Assembly (NCBI GenBank): GCA_013388565.1 | Contig: JACAEZ010000036.1 | Location: forward strand, 1 to 17,129 | DNA: 17,129 nucleotides | From: Campylobacterales bacterium | Lineage (GTDB): Bacteria > Campylobacterota > Campylobacteria > Campylobacterales > JACAEZ01 | Direction: 5' to 3' | Part shown: piece after piece, positions 1 to 6,988 of the stretch | How the letters are laid out: every line of letters starts with the position of its first letter | How positions within the stretch are numbered: the stretch's first letter is position 1 | Program-made: the position numbers and the translations under genes | The notes under the pieces: model-generated | Seen by the model: the letters and a program-made list of their open reading frames with translations, nothing else | Told to the model about the DNA's origin: nothing | Databases searched by the model: none

Positions 1-356
1 GTTAGTGCTATGATTGGGTTTATTAGGTGGTATTTTTCTCCTTCGTATAGTTGGGTTGAATAGTTTTTGGCTGCATTGTAGAGTACTCTTTTTTCGAATG
101 ATGGAAAGTTTAGTACTTGCATTTCTATTATTACTGTTGTATTGTTGTTTAGTTTTGCTTTTACATCTAAGAATGTATCTTTCATGCCTTCTATGAGTGG
201 TATATTGTATGGGTCCACTATGTTTAGGTCGTCTATTTTTAGGGTGCTGTTGTTGTATATTATTGAGTTTAGAAAGCTTATGAGTATGTGTTTGCTTTTG
301 TCACTTCCAAATACTTTTTTGAAGGCGTAGTCTGTTTTTACGTCTAAAAATCTCAT
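1..356 (-). CDS. Rpn-family PD-(D/E)XK nuclease / transposase-like protein, 3' part outside window
   Basis: Reading leftwards from an ATG at 356-354 gives 118 codons with no stop, so the gene leaves the window at base 1. The N-terminus MRFLDVKTDYAFKKVFG, followed by a short helix and ISFLNSIIY, is the hallmark opening of the Rpn (recombination-promoting nuclease, PDDEXK_2 / PF12784) family. The core Asp lies in TFLDVKAK and the Glu-x-Gln pair in IIEMQVL, matching the PD-(D/E)XK active-site layout. An AAGGAAA ribosome site lies just upstream of the start. Members are mobile-element-associated nucleases of about 280-320 residues, so most of the catalytic N-terminal half is visible here. The C-terminal half cannot be judged, so I cannot say whether the gene is intact. 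Family assignment is firm; biological role is inferred. Confidence 0.85.
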   Translation of the reverse strand, partial: MRFLDVKTDYAFKKVFGSDKSKHILISFLNSIIYNNSTLKIDDLNIVDPYNIPLIEGMKDTFLDVKAKLNNNTTVIIEMQVLNFPSFEKRVLYNAAKNYSTQLYEGEKYHLINPIIAL

Positions 357-662
357 GGGTTTCCTTTTTGGTTTGTTTTTTGATTATCCTATGGCTATAA
401 TTTATATACTCCATGTTTTTGAATAATTAGCTACTATAGTTGAAGTAAAAATCGCTCTTATTAATACTCTTTTTTTGATTTATGATTGAGAATGAAAAGC
501 GAATAATTTTTTAATAGTAATATTCTATCAAAATCATATCTTAAATACTCACAAACTATTCAAATATTGTAATTTGACATTTTTTTATTATAAGTCACTG
601 GATTTTAATACTATATCAATAACTTTTAAGTAAAATAGTAAAAATTATTAAAAAGAGGTCTC
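357..662. other. divergent intergenic region between the Rpn gene and cheV
   Basis: This spacer of about 306 bases separates two divergently transcribed genes. It is strongly AT-rich and holds no ORF with a credible start and codon use. It should contain promoters in both directions. A TTGACA at 574-579 and a TAAAAT at 631-636 are possible cheV promoter parts, but their spacing does not fit a canonical pair. No repeat, tRNA or strong hairpin was seen. Confidence 0.5.
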
Positions 663-1601
663 ATGAACGCAACCATGAAAAAAGTAAACTCTATGACAAA
701 AGCCCATTTGAACAATATAATGCAAATTATGGTATTTAAGTTAAATGATAACTCTTTATATGGTATAAATGTATCAAAAATAAAATCTATAGAAGATTTT
801 AAGCGATATAAACTTGTAAAAAATGATATTGGTGCTAGTAGTAAAGGCAATTTAAATAGTGTTAAAAATAGCAATATTTTAGAAGGGTATATAAACTATC
901 ATGATTTAGTCATACCATATTTAAATATTGAAAAATGGCTTGGAATATTTAAAGATGGAAATGAGTATAAAGTTACACTTGTATCAGAATTTAATAGACA
1001 TACTATGGCTTTTGGTGTAAGTGACATCTTAAATATATTTAATGTTTCCATAAATGACCTTCAAACAACACATTTAAATAAAGATTTTATAACATATTCA
1101 GCACTTTTAGAGATTGACCATGCAAAAGAGATATGCTTTATTGTTGATGTTGAAAATCTGCTTCAAGAGGTATTTGGAGAAAAAGTTGTTGTAGAAGACC
1201 ACTTAAAAAATTTAGGTTTTAATAAAGAGATTTTGATAGCAGAAGATAGTAAAAGTGCTCAAATTATAATTGATGATATACTGTTAGAAACTGGTATTAA
1301 ATATCAAAAATTTAATAACGGTGAGGAGTTAATAAATTATATCTCTACTTTAGATGATAAGCAAATAGAACAAATAGGGCTTGTCATTACAGACCTTGAG
1401 ATGCCAAAAAAAGATGGCTATCAAGTTATTAGTTATATTAAATCTCATGATAAAACAAAACATATTCCAGTAGTTGTAAATAGCTCTATGTCAAATGAGG
1501 GTGTAATTACAAAAACAAAAAGTGTAGGGGCTTGTGGTTTTGTTACTAAAACAAATCCTACAAAATTTATAGAACAGATAAAATTATTTATGTTAAAGTA
1601 A
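663..1601 (+). CDS. cheV: chemotaxis coupling/adaptor protein CheV (CheW domain + response receiver)
   Basis: This 312-residue protein joins a CheW-like coupling domain (about residues 20-170) to a CheY-type receiver (about 188-312), the defining CheV architecture and its usual length. Receiver residues are visible: the acidic pair E194-D195, phospho-acceptor D244 in LVITDLEMP, the Ser position near 274-275 and the conserved Lys at 296 in VTKTNP. CheV couples chemoreceptors to CheA in polar arrays and tunes signalling through phosphorylation of its receiver. The start at 663 is preceded closely by AGAGG (654-658); a second in-frame ATG at 675 is possible. No other chemotaxis genes are adjacent, so it is a stand-alone cheV. 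Campylobacterota often carry several CheV paralogues (established knowledge), so which one this is cannot be told. Confidence 0.92.
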   Translation: MNATMKKVNSMTKAHLNNIMQIMVFKLNDNSLYGINVSKIKSIEDFKRYKLVKNDIGASSKGNLNSVKNSNILEGYINYHDLVIPYLNIEKWLGIFKDGNEYKVTLVSEFNRHTMAFGVSDILNIFNVSINDLQTTHLNKDFITYSALLEIDHAKEICFIVDVENLLQEVFGEKVVVEDHLKNLGFNKEILIAEDSKSAQIIIDDILLETGIKYQKFNNGEELINYISTLDDKQIEQIGLVITDLEMPKKDGYQVISYIKSHDKTKHIPVVVNSSMSNEGVITKTKSVGACGFVTKTNPTKFIEQIKLFMLK

Positions 1602-1788
1602 GTTTTGCAACAAAAAGGCGGTTATTGCTCCACAAATTAATAAACTGAACTTTAAATTGATGTATGTATATTGCATCAAATATCGTATTGAAGGGTATTA
1701 TAATCTATTTTAAATATTGGAAATATTCAGATTGTTTGATGGTATAGTAATAATTACATACATTTTATATAATTATAGCAAGACTGTA

Positions 1789-2301
1789 TCATGGCTTTTC
1801 GATACATTTTGAACAAATCAAGTTTTCATCACACTTTTGTCCACATTTACAAACATACCCTTTATGCTTTGCTGGATTTCCATACCAAAGCTCATGTTTG
1901 CCTATATTTTTTGTAATTACACTTCCTGCACCTATCATGGCATACTCTCCTATCGTTACTCCACCTATGATTGTACTATTTGCACCTATGGAGGCTGATT
2001 TTTTTATAGTAGTTTTTAAAAATTCTTTTGGATATTGTTTGCTTCGAGGCATTAAATCATTTGTAAAAGTCACATTTGGACCAATAAATACATTATCTTC
2101 TAAAGTTATTCCATCCCAAATTTGAACTCCACTTTTAATGGTTACATTATTTCCAATAATCACATCATTTTCTATCAATACTCCAGCATTAATATTACAG
2201 TTATTTCCTATTTTTGCACCTTTTAAAATAACACAAAATTGCCAGATATTTGTATTTTCTCCAATATTTTGAGATTGGACATCAGCTAATACATGAAACA
2301 T
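1789..2301 (-). CDS. left-handed beta-helix (hexapeptide) acyltransferase, FdtC/QdtC/WbbJ-like
   Basis: The 170-residue protein shows repeated hexapeptide turns of the type [IV]G-N/A-x-x from about residue 12 to 135 ([42 protein letters not shown]), then the GNPA motif at 141-144 typical of sugar O- or N-acetyltransferases. A Cys-rich tail follows (C151, C153, C157, C163, C166), resembling a small zinc-binding knuckle seen in several nucleotide-sugar acetyltransferases. The start lies inside the end of the upstream fdtA-like gene (20-nt overlap), so the two are translationally coupled. With FdtA beside it, the likely job is N-acetylation of a dTDP-3-amino-3,6-dideoxyhexose for surface polysaccharide or glycan. 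The substrate is inferred from context only; a generic WbbJ-type O-acetyltransferase is the alternative. Confidence 0.85.
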   Translation of the reverse strand: MFHVLADVQSQNIGENTNIWQFCVILKGAKIGNNCNINAGVLIENDVIIGNNVTIKSGVQIWDGITLEDNVFIGPNVTFTNDLMPRSKQYPKEFLKTTIKKSASIGANSTIIGGVTIGEYAMIGAGSVITKNIGKHELWYGNPAKHKGYVCKCGQKCDENLICSKCIEKP

Positions 2302-2698
2302 TTTTAACTACTTCTAAAAATTTATTATAATCTCTTATGTAATCGCTTTCATTGTAATGTTCACTAGCTAATACAATTAAAACACAATCAAAACTAAAAT
2401 TTTTCATCTCTCTCCAAATAAGCCCTTCTATAAAAAGTCCTTGATTTGGGTTGGTTAATTTTATCTCTTCTCTTTTAGTTCCATTGTCAAGTACAAAAGT
2501 ACAACTGCCTTTTACTGCAATTGCGATTTGTTTAAGATTGATGTGTGCATGAAATCCTCTTTCGACACCCTCTTTTGTATCGAAAATATAGTAAACTCTT
2601 TTTATCTCAAATGGTGCATTATAGCCTTGTTCTATGGCAATTAAAGACCCTCTTTCATCGCCTAATGTTTTAAAATTTACTAATTTATAACTAGCCAT
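2282..2698 (-). CDS. fdtA: dTDP-4-dehydro-6-deoxyglucose 3,4-ketoisomerase (FdtA/QdtA/WxcM-like cupin)
   Basis: The 138-residue single-cupin protein matches the FdtA family in length and motifs: the opening [11 protein letters not shown], the YYIFDT strand, and [11 protein letters not shown] with the paired catalytic histidines H50 and H52, followed by [10 protein letters not shown] and a C-terminal SDYIRDY. The family isomerises dTDP-4-keto-6-deoxyglucose to the 3-keto sugar in the cytoplasm, the step before transamination to Fuc3N or Qui3N. GGAG lies upstream of the ATG. It is the first gene of a two-gene unit with the overlapping acyltransferase. The aminotransferase (FdtB/QdtB), normally encoded between or beside these, is not in the window. 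FdtA versus QdtA stereochemistry cannot be decided by eye. Confidence 0.88.
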   Translation of the reverse strand: MASYKLVNFKTLGDERGSLIAIEQGYNAPFEIKRVYYIFDTKEGVERGFHAHINLKQIAIAVKGSCTFVLDNGTKREEIKLTNPNQGLFIEGLIWREMKNFSFDCVLIVLASEHYNESDYIRDYNKFLEVVKNVSCIS

Positions 2699-2727
2699 TT
2701 TTTGTAATTCTCCAAAATTTATTTAGA

Positions 2728-2756
2728 TTGACTTTATAAAATATTATAACTAATAA
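2728..2756 (+). promoter_or_regulatory. candidate repA promoter (TTGACT-17-TAATAA)
   Basis: TTGACT at 2728-2733 and TAATAA at 2751-2756 are separated by 17 bases and point towards repA, predicting a leader of about 85 bases before the ATG at 2848. In so AT-rich a region such matches are easy to find, so confidence is low. It overlaps the opposing fdtA -10 box. Confidence 0.3.
2743..2748 (-). promoter_or_regulatory. candidate -10 box for the fdtA-acyltransferase pair
   Basis: On the minus strand these bases read TATAAT, a perfect sigma-70 -10 hexamer, 44 bases upstream of the fdtA start. No convincing -35 is seen, which is common in Campylobacterota, where the -10 dominates. It sits in a 149-base divergent gap shared with repA. 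Confidence 0.4.
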
Positions 2757-2847
2757 GATGTAAAACAAACCTTGCTTAATTTAAAAAATTTGATTATAAA
2801 GTTTGAAAATATTAGAATTGAATTTAAAAAATTATATAAGGTTTGAT

Positions 2848-4041
2848 ATGTTTGATAATTTAAATCAAAGTATTATAGATGGAATGGAGAGAGGTGTTTT
2901 AGCCACTATTGTATTTGATAATGAGATAATAAAAATAATTAAAGAGAATGTTTTTAAAAATTCTCTTTATAGAAATATTTTTGATGTCATGAAAGAGTTG
3001 TATAAAAATGGCTATCCATTAAGTGAACAAACTTTAATGGCTAAGTTGGATAGTTCTTATGAAAATGTTATATTGGATATATTATCAACAAATCCTATTA
3101 TTCAAATAAAACCTATTTATGAAACTTTACTTGAAAATTATTATAAAAATTATATTGAGTATCAATTAAAAAAAGTTATATCTAGTGAAGGTAGTAGTTT
3201 TGAAAAGATAAGAGAACTTGAAAATTTAGTTCAAAAGAGTAAAGAGTTTAAAACAGAAAATGTGTTTGATTTTGTTGATTTTCTATCTGTTAAAGGGAAA
3301 AATCCTATGTTTTTTTTGGAGAATGTATTGCCTATTCAAGAGCATGAGATAAATATTATTAGTGCTCCTGGTGGGAGTGGTAAGAGTTATGTTTCTCTTT
3401 ATTTAGCACTTCAATTTATTCAATTATATAGAGATAAAAGGTGCTTTTTATGGCTTAGTGAAGATGAAATTGGTGTTTCTAAAAAAAGAGCAAATAGTCT
3501 TTGTAAAATACATAATTTTAAGTTAAATAATAATATAACTGTTGCTGGTAAAGAGACTCGGGTTTTTCATTTTTTAAATAAAAATTTAATAATTCATGAT
3601 AAGTTTGAGTTGATGAAAAATCAATTGAAAAATTATGATTTGATTATACTTGACCCTTTAATTGCTTTTTATGGTGCTGATGAAAATTCTAATGCTGAGG
3701 CTAGGTATTTTATGAGTATTTTAAATAAGTGGTGTGTTGATGATAATAAGACTATTATTTTAATTCATCATCACAACAAGGCTTCAATGGGCAATAAGTC
3801 TAATGCAAGGGGTGCTAGTGCTTTTATAGATGCTTGTAGAATGCACTATATTATTGAAAGAATAGACGGTGATAACAGTAGTAGAAAGTTGGTTATAGAC
3901 AAAACAAACCATTTTGAAAGTGGTAAAAAAGAGTATATTATAAAATTATTTGATAATATGAAAAATATAGAGATAGTTTATAGTAAGTTAGATATGCCTT
4001 TTTTGGGAGATGAATTAGAGACTGAAATAGATGAATTATAA
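2848..4041 (+). CDS. repA: RepA-like hexameric replicative helicase with DnaB-N-like front domain
   Basis: I start the gene at ATG 2848 because AAGG at 2838-2841 sits 6 bases upstream; an in-frame TTG at 2803 would add 15 residues but lacks a ribosome site. The 397-residue protein has an N-terminal helical part (ERGVLATIVFDNE, then FDVMKELYKNGYPLSEQTLM) that resembles the DnaB N-terminal domain. A RecA/AAA_25-type ATPase core follows: Walker A APGGSGKS at about 173-180, Walker B LIILDP at about 265-270, a His-rich IILIHHHNK at about 304-312 and NARGASAFIDACR. The core resembles RSF1010 (IncQ) RepA, which unwinds DNA at the plasmid origin. It lies 10 bases upstream of the repC-like gene, as in IncQ repA-repC. 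Its coding strand is visibly G/T-rich, unlike the secretion genes downstream. Helicase assignment is firm; the IncQ relationship is inferred. Confidence 0.82.
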   Translation: MFDNLNQSIIDGMERGVLATIVFDNEIIKIIKENVFKNSLYRNIFDVMKELYKNGYPLSEQTLMAKLDSSYENVILDILSTNPIIQIKPIYETLLENYYKNYIEYQLKKVISSEGSSFEKIRELENLVQKSKEFKTENVFDFVDFLSVKGKNPMFFLENVLPIQEHEINIISAPGGSGKSYVSLYLALQFIQLYRDKRCFLWLSEDEIGVSKKRANSLCKIHNFKLNNNITVAGKETRVFHFLNKNLIIHDKFELMKNQLKNYDLIILDPLIAFYGADENSNAEARYFMSILNKWCVDDNKTIILIHHHNKASMGNKSNARGASAFIDACRMHYIIERIDGDNSSRKLVIDKTNHFESGKKEYIIKLFDNMKNIEIVYSKLDMPFLGDELETEIDEL

Positions 4042-4051
4042 GGAGAAAAAT

Positions 4052-4993
4052 ATGCCTGATGAAGATAGTGAAAATAAAAGTAATATAAGTATAACAAAAA
4101 AAAGAGTTTCAAAAAGATTATCTTTATTGGTTGATGATATTCCAAAAAAACAGTATAGTTTGTTTGATACAAAACAGAAAATAAAAGAGTCAACATCAAC
4201 TATGATGGATTTAAGAGTTAGCCCTTTTATGCCTGTAGATAAAATATCTCATAATAGTGCATTGGCTAAAGAGTTTACATTAAATAAGAATATTTTGCGA
4301 AGAGAGACTGCTTTTGGAATTGTAGAGATAAGAAACAGATTGTTGACTCAATATCATAAACTTATATTAGATTGTATTATGGTTCATAATATTAAATCTG
4401 TCGTTTATAAGGGTACTATAGCTATATATTTTAGTATTTATGATATAGCTAAACAGCTTAATTTGGAGTGGAATGGAAAGACTCAAAGAAATATTCAAGA
4501 AGCAATTGAATATATTAAAGATGTTGTTATAGTTAGGACTGATATAGATAATCCAACAATAACTTCTAGTTATAATATTATTCAAGAAATGAAATATAGT
4601 TCAAAAGAACAAGCTTATGTTGTTGTGCTGTCTTCTCAATATGCTGAATATTTTAATAAAACAATATCTATAAATTATAATAAAAGATTAGATGAATTAA
4701 TAGCTATAAAAGGTAAAGGAAGTGCCTTAGCTAGGGCTATTATAGAGTTTTTTATAACTCATGATACTAGTAATAATAATATTCAACGAATGGGTTTAAT
4801 CCAACTACTTGAGACTATAAATTATCCTTGTCAAACACAAAGACAACTCACATCAGCAAAGCAATATATAAAAAACTACGAAAGAGAGATTCAAAAATTT
4901 AATATAAAGTATTACCATAAAGCAGAATTTTTTGAATACACAGGTACAAGTGATATAAAATTTATACCTCCTTTGGAAGGAATTATTGAATAA
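4052..4993 (+). CDS. RepC-like winged-helix replication initiator
   Basis: AAGGAG at 4040-4045 with 6-base spacing fixes the start at ATG 4052 (313 residues); the in-frame ATG at 4031 lies inside repA and has the ribosome site downstream of it. After a basic, disordered-looking N-terminus (about 60 residues, SITKKRVSKR), two winged-helix-like halves follow: one with SIYDIAKQLNLEW and NIQEAIEYIKDVVIVRTD, the second with SALARAIIEFFITH, IQLLETINYP and YIKNYEREIQKF. The pattern (helix-rich half, ISI strand, then a second small winged helix) is that of RepC of IncQ plasmids and related iteron-binding initiators. It sits directly downstream of repA and directly upstream of the iteron region. Sequence resemblance to RepC is weak, so the family name is inference from architecture plus position. 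Confidence 0.65.
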   Translation: MPDEDSENKSNISITKKRVSKRLSLLVDDIPKKQYSLFDTKQKIKESTSTMMDLRVSPFMPVDKISHNSALAKEFTLNKNILRRETAFGIVEIRNRLLTQYHKLILDCIMVHNIKSVVYKGTIAIYFSIYDIAKQLNLEWNGKTQRNIQEAIEYIKDVVIVRTDIDNPTITSSYNIIQEMKYSSKEQAYVVVLSSQYAEYFNKTISINYNKRLDELIAIKGKGSALARAIIEFFITHDTSNNNIQRMGLIQLLETINYPCQTQRQLTSAKQYIKNYEREIQKFNIKYYHKAEFFEYTGTSDIKFIPPLEGIIE

Positions 4994-5150
4994 AATTTAA
5001 TGCAATTAATATAATTTTTTTTAATAATTATTGTATATTTTTTGCTCTAAAAATATTAGTTTAAATTATTATATTAATAATATTAACTTATTTTAAGTCA
5101 ATATTAAGTTTCAAAAAAATGCTTTAAACACTCTATGCCATCGAGCCTAT

Positions 5151-5270
5151 CACCCAAAGTACATGTCATACACCCAAAGTACATCAACTTACACCCAAAG
5201 TACACTAGTGTTAATTTTTTTACACCCAAAGTACACTATGTAGCAAAATTGATTTTACACCCAAAGTACA
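5151..5270 (+). repeat. iteron group I: five copies of CACCCAAAGTACA
   Basis: Perfect 13-base cores start at 5151, 5171, 5192, 5223 and 5258, all in the same orientation, giving steps of 20, 21, 31 and 35. Four are extended upstream to TACACCC or ACACCC; the first has T instead of A before the core. Steps near two or three helical turns would place bound initiator on one DNA face. Confidence 0.93.
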
Positions 5271-5365
5271 CCAACATTTTTAATATTTTTTTCAAAAAAA
5301 TTTTATTTACAAGTTAAAAAACACCAAAAAATAAGGCATTTTGCTAGTATTACAAAAGTCAGTTA

Positions 5366-5473
5366 CACCCAAAGTATTCGCCTTACACCCAAAGTACATC
5401 AACGTTACACCCAAAGTACATCAAAATTGAATTTTTTTACACCCAAAGTACATCAAAATACAACCAAAGTACA
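5366..5473 (+). repeat. iteron group II: five copies, the two outer ones degenerate
   Basis: Cores start at 5366, 5386, 5408, 5440 and 5461 (steps 20, 22, 32, 21), in the same orientation as group I. The first ends in TATT instead of TACA and the last begins CAACC instead of CACCC; the three inner copies are perfect. The step pattern 20-22-32 closely echoes 20-21-31 of group I, suggesting the groups arose by duplication. Confidence 0.93.
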
Positions 5474-5486
5474 CTATCTTTAAAGA

Positions 5487-5542
5487 CTATTAAAGACTTT
5501 TAAAGAAGTCTTTAATAGAACTTTTTTAGAAGTTCTATTAAA
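5487..5542. repeat. two overlapping perfect inverted repeats beside the iterons
   Basis: Hairpin 1 pairs CTATTAAAGACTT (5487-5499) with 5506-5518 around a 6-base loop. Hairpin 2 pairs 5511-5523 (core AATAGAACTT) with 5530-5542 around a 6-base loop. They share 5511-5518, so both cannot form at once on one strand. The tract after hairpin 2 is A-rich on the plus strand, so it does not look like a plus-strand intrinsic terminator. A single-strand initiation site or a structural element of the origin is possible. Confidence 0.7.
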
Positions 5543-5641
5543 AAAAATAAAATTCAAAAATTCAAAAAATCCATTTTTTTTATTTTACTTTTTATTTTTA
5601 TTTAGATAAAATTCTGGAAATAAAAAACAAAAGGATTTAAA

Positions 5642-5944
5642 ATGTTAAAATTATTATCTGCAATAGCAATTTCTAACTGTTTGCTTTTTGGTGCAATAGA
5701 TATAAATTCTGCTTCAAAAGAGGAGTTAACAAAAATAAAAGGCATAGGCGACAAAAAAGCAGAAGCAATAATAGAGTATAGAAATAAAAAATGTTTTGAT
5801 AAAATTGAAGATTTAGATAGTGTTAAAGGATTTGGAGCTAAAAGTGTTGAAGCATTAAAAAGCGAGCTTGAAGTAAAACCTTGCAAAAAAGGTACTGCTA
5901 AAAATGAAGAACATAAACAAAATAAAACTGAAGAGAAAAAATAA
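5642..5944 (+). CDS. ComEA-like secreted helix-hairpin-helix DNA-binding protein
   Basis: The 100-residue protein begins with a short hydrophobic export signal (MLKLLSAIAISNCLLFGA), then about 60 residues with DINSASKEELTKIKGIG and VKGFGAKSVEALKSEL, which are the tandem helix-hairpin-helix motifs of the ComEA family. The C-terminal 20 residues are charged and repetitive (Lys/Glu/Asn). ComEA proteins bind incoming DNA in the periplasm during natural transformation, and short one-domain versions like this are common in Campylobacterota (established knowledge). AAGG at 5631-5634 lies 7 bases before the ATG, and a TAAAAT-type -10 lies near 5606-5611. Its position between an iteron array and a Rep_3 gene is odd for a competence gene and might be a chance of insertion. 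Family call is firm; a role in replication would be speculation. Confidence 0.85.
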   Translation: MLKLLSAIAISNCLLFGAIDINSASKEELTKIKGIGDKKAEAIIEYRNKKCFDKIEDLDSVKGFGAKSVEALKSELEVKPCKKGTAKNEEHKQNKTEEKK

Positions 5945-5987
5945 AATTATAATTTTTTTTGATGTAAAAAATTGACTAAGGTTTGAA

Positions 5988-6935
5988 ATGGCAAAAGAGA
6001 TAACTTATTCTGATATGACATTTCCCAAACATAGTTCTAGCATTGCCATTTCAAACAATTTAACAACTATACAAAAAAAAGTTTTTAATGTATTAATTTA
6101 TAATGCAAGACAAACAAAACCCAACAGTGAGGGAATTTACTCAATAAGTATCAATCAACTAAAAGAGCATTTAGGCATTCCAAGATACGATAAAAACAAT
6201 ACTCATCTGAAAAATAGAATAGAAGAAATTATGAAAATTGTAGTTAAGTTTGATTTACTTAAGAAAGATGTTTCTGTAAATTGGACAGCAGCTCCACTAC
6301 TAGCAGGTGCTCAAATAAGAAACGGAGTGCTTAGATACAGCTTTTCTCAATTTTTAGAAGAAAAATTATTAGACCCTGAAATATTTACCATTTTAGACCT
6401 CTTAATCATACAAGGCTTAAATTCAAAATACTCAATAGCACTCTACGAAAATGTAAAAGATTTTTCAACTTCTGAATTTCCAAAAATACCAATTAATCTA
6501 TTTAGAGAACTAATGGGTGTTGAAAGTGATAAATATAAATCTATAACCGATTTAAAAAAAAGAGTGATAGAAACTTCAATTCAAGAGATAAACGAAAAAA
6601 CAGATATAAATATAAATTATGAATTAATTAAGCAAGGAAGAGGCTTTAAATATATAAAATTTAATGCAAAACCATCTAAAAATTTAAATAAAGAGGCTTA
6701 TTTAGAAGAGTTAAATAAAAAAATAGATAATTTAAATAAACTTTTTATTGGTGTACAGATAATGGTAAATGATAAAAATAGAGACATTATATGCACTTTC
6801 CAAAATGTTGAATATAGACAAAAAAAAGAGAAGGTTGTTTTAAATTTAAAAGATGTAACTGGCAAAACAAAACTGCTAGAATTCAATAACTTTGAAGATG
6901 TTAAATCTACAATCCAAAAAAACATGATTTTATAA
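5988..6935 (+). CDS. Rep_3 (RepB) family replication initiator with C-terminal extension
   Basis: The 315-residue protein matches the Rep_3 superfamily (PF01051): first winged helix about residues 20-130 (NLTTIQKKVFNVLIYNA, INQLKEHLGI, LKNRIEEIMKIVVKF), a linker with LDPEIFTILDLLIIQGLNSKYSIALYE, and a second winged helix to about 230 (LFRELMGV, DLKKRVIETSIQEINEKTDI, GRGFKYIKF). Such proteins bind iterons as monomers and open the origin. About 85 extra residues follow (231-315), with a Lys/Asn/Leu helix and a beta-rich segment ending KSTIQKNMIL; I do not recognise this part. AAGG lies 7 bases upstream of the ATG in the context AAGGTTTGAAATG, nearly the same as before repA. It is the second initiator type in the module and directly precedes the secretion operon, 53 bases from gspK, with no visible terminator between. 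Confidence 0.88.
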   Translation: MAKEITYSDMTFPKHSSSIAISNNLTTIQKKVFNVLIYNARQTKPNSEGIYSISINQLKEHLGIPRYDKNNTHLKNRIEEIMKIVVKFDLLKKDVSVNWTAAPLLAGAQIRNGVLRYSFSQFLEEKLLDPEIFTILDLLIIQGLNSKYSIALYENVKDFSTSEFPKIPINLFRELMGVESDKYKSITDLKKRVIETSIQEINEKTDININYELIKQGRGFKYIKFNAKPSKNLNKEAYLEELNKKIDNLNKLFIGVQIMVNDKNRDIICTFQNVEYRQKKEKVVLNLKDVTGKTKLLEFNNFEDVKSTIQKNMIL

Positions 6936-6988
6936 AAGCAATATTATAGTTTTAATAAAGTACCATTTCGGTTTTTAAAAGAGAGAAG

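Larger units (their letters stand above)
4994..5641. other. iteron-type replication origin (oriV) region
   Basis: This gene-free stretch of 648 bases between the repC-like and comEA-like genes holds, in order: an AT-rich block without iterons (4994-5130), a first group of five iterons (5151-5270), an AT-rich spacer (5271-5365), a second group of five iterons (5366-5473), two overlapping hairpins (5487-5542) and an A-rich leader with the comEA promoter. Iterons next to initiator genes and AT-rich unwinding tracts are the standard parts of a theta-replicating plasmid origin. A near-match to a DnaA box (TTATTTACA, 5303-5311) lies in the middle spacer, but one base is off consensus. That it still fires cannot be read from sequence. 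Confidence 0.7.

Noticed and set aside
1602..1788. Terminator or small RNA between cheV and the converging acyltransferase gene
   Set aside because: No stem longer than a few base pairs with a T-run was seen by eye.
1898..2125. Plus-strand ORF opposite the acyltransferase gene
   Set aside because: It is a shadow of the hexapeptide repeats on the minus strand; the minus-strand product has clear family motifs.
2803..2847. TTG at 2803 as the repA start
   Set aside because: There is no ribosome site before it, while AAGG stands 6 bases before the ATG at 2848, where the recognisable N-terminal domain begins.
5303..5311. DnaA box
   Set aside because: TTATTTACA is one base off the consensus and stands alone in AT-rich DNA where such matches arise by chance.
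5135..5317. A 60-codon plus-strand ORF reading through iteron group I, giving repeated HPKYT units
   Set aside because: Its repetition is a by-product of the iterons; there is no ribosome site, and iteron spacing breaks the frame outside this stretch.
5151..5473. CRISPR array
   Set aside because: The repeats are only 13-15 bases, spacers are 7-22 bases and AT-rich, and no cas genes are present; direct repeats next to rep genes are iterons.
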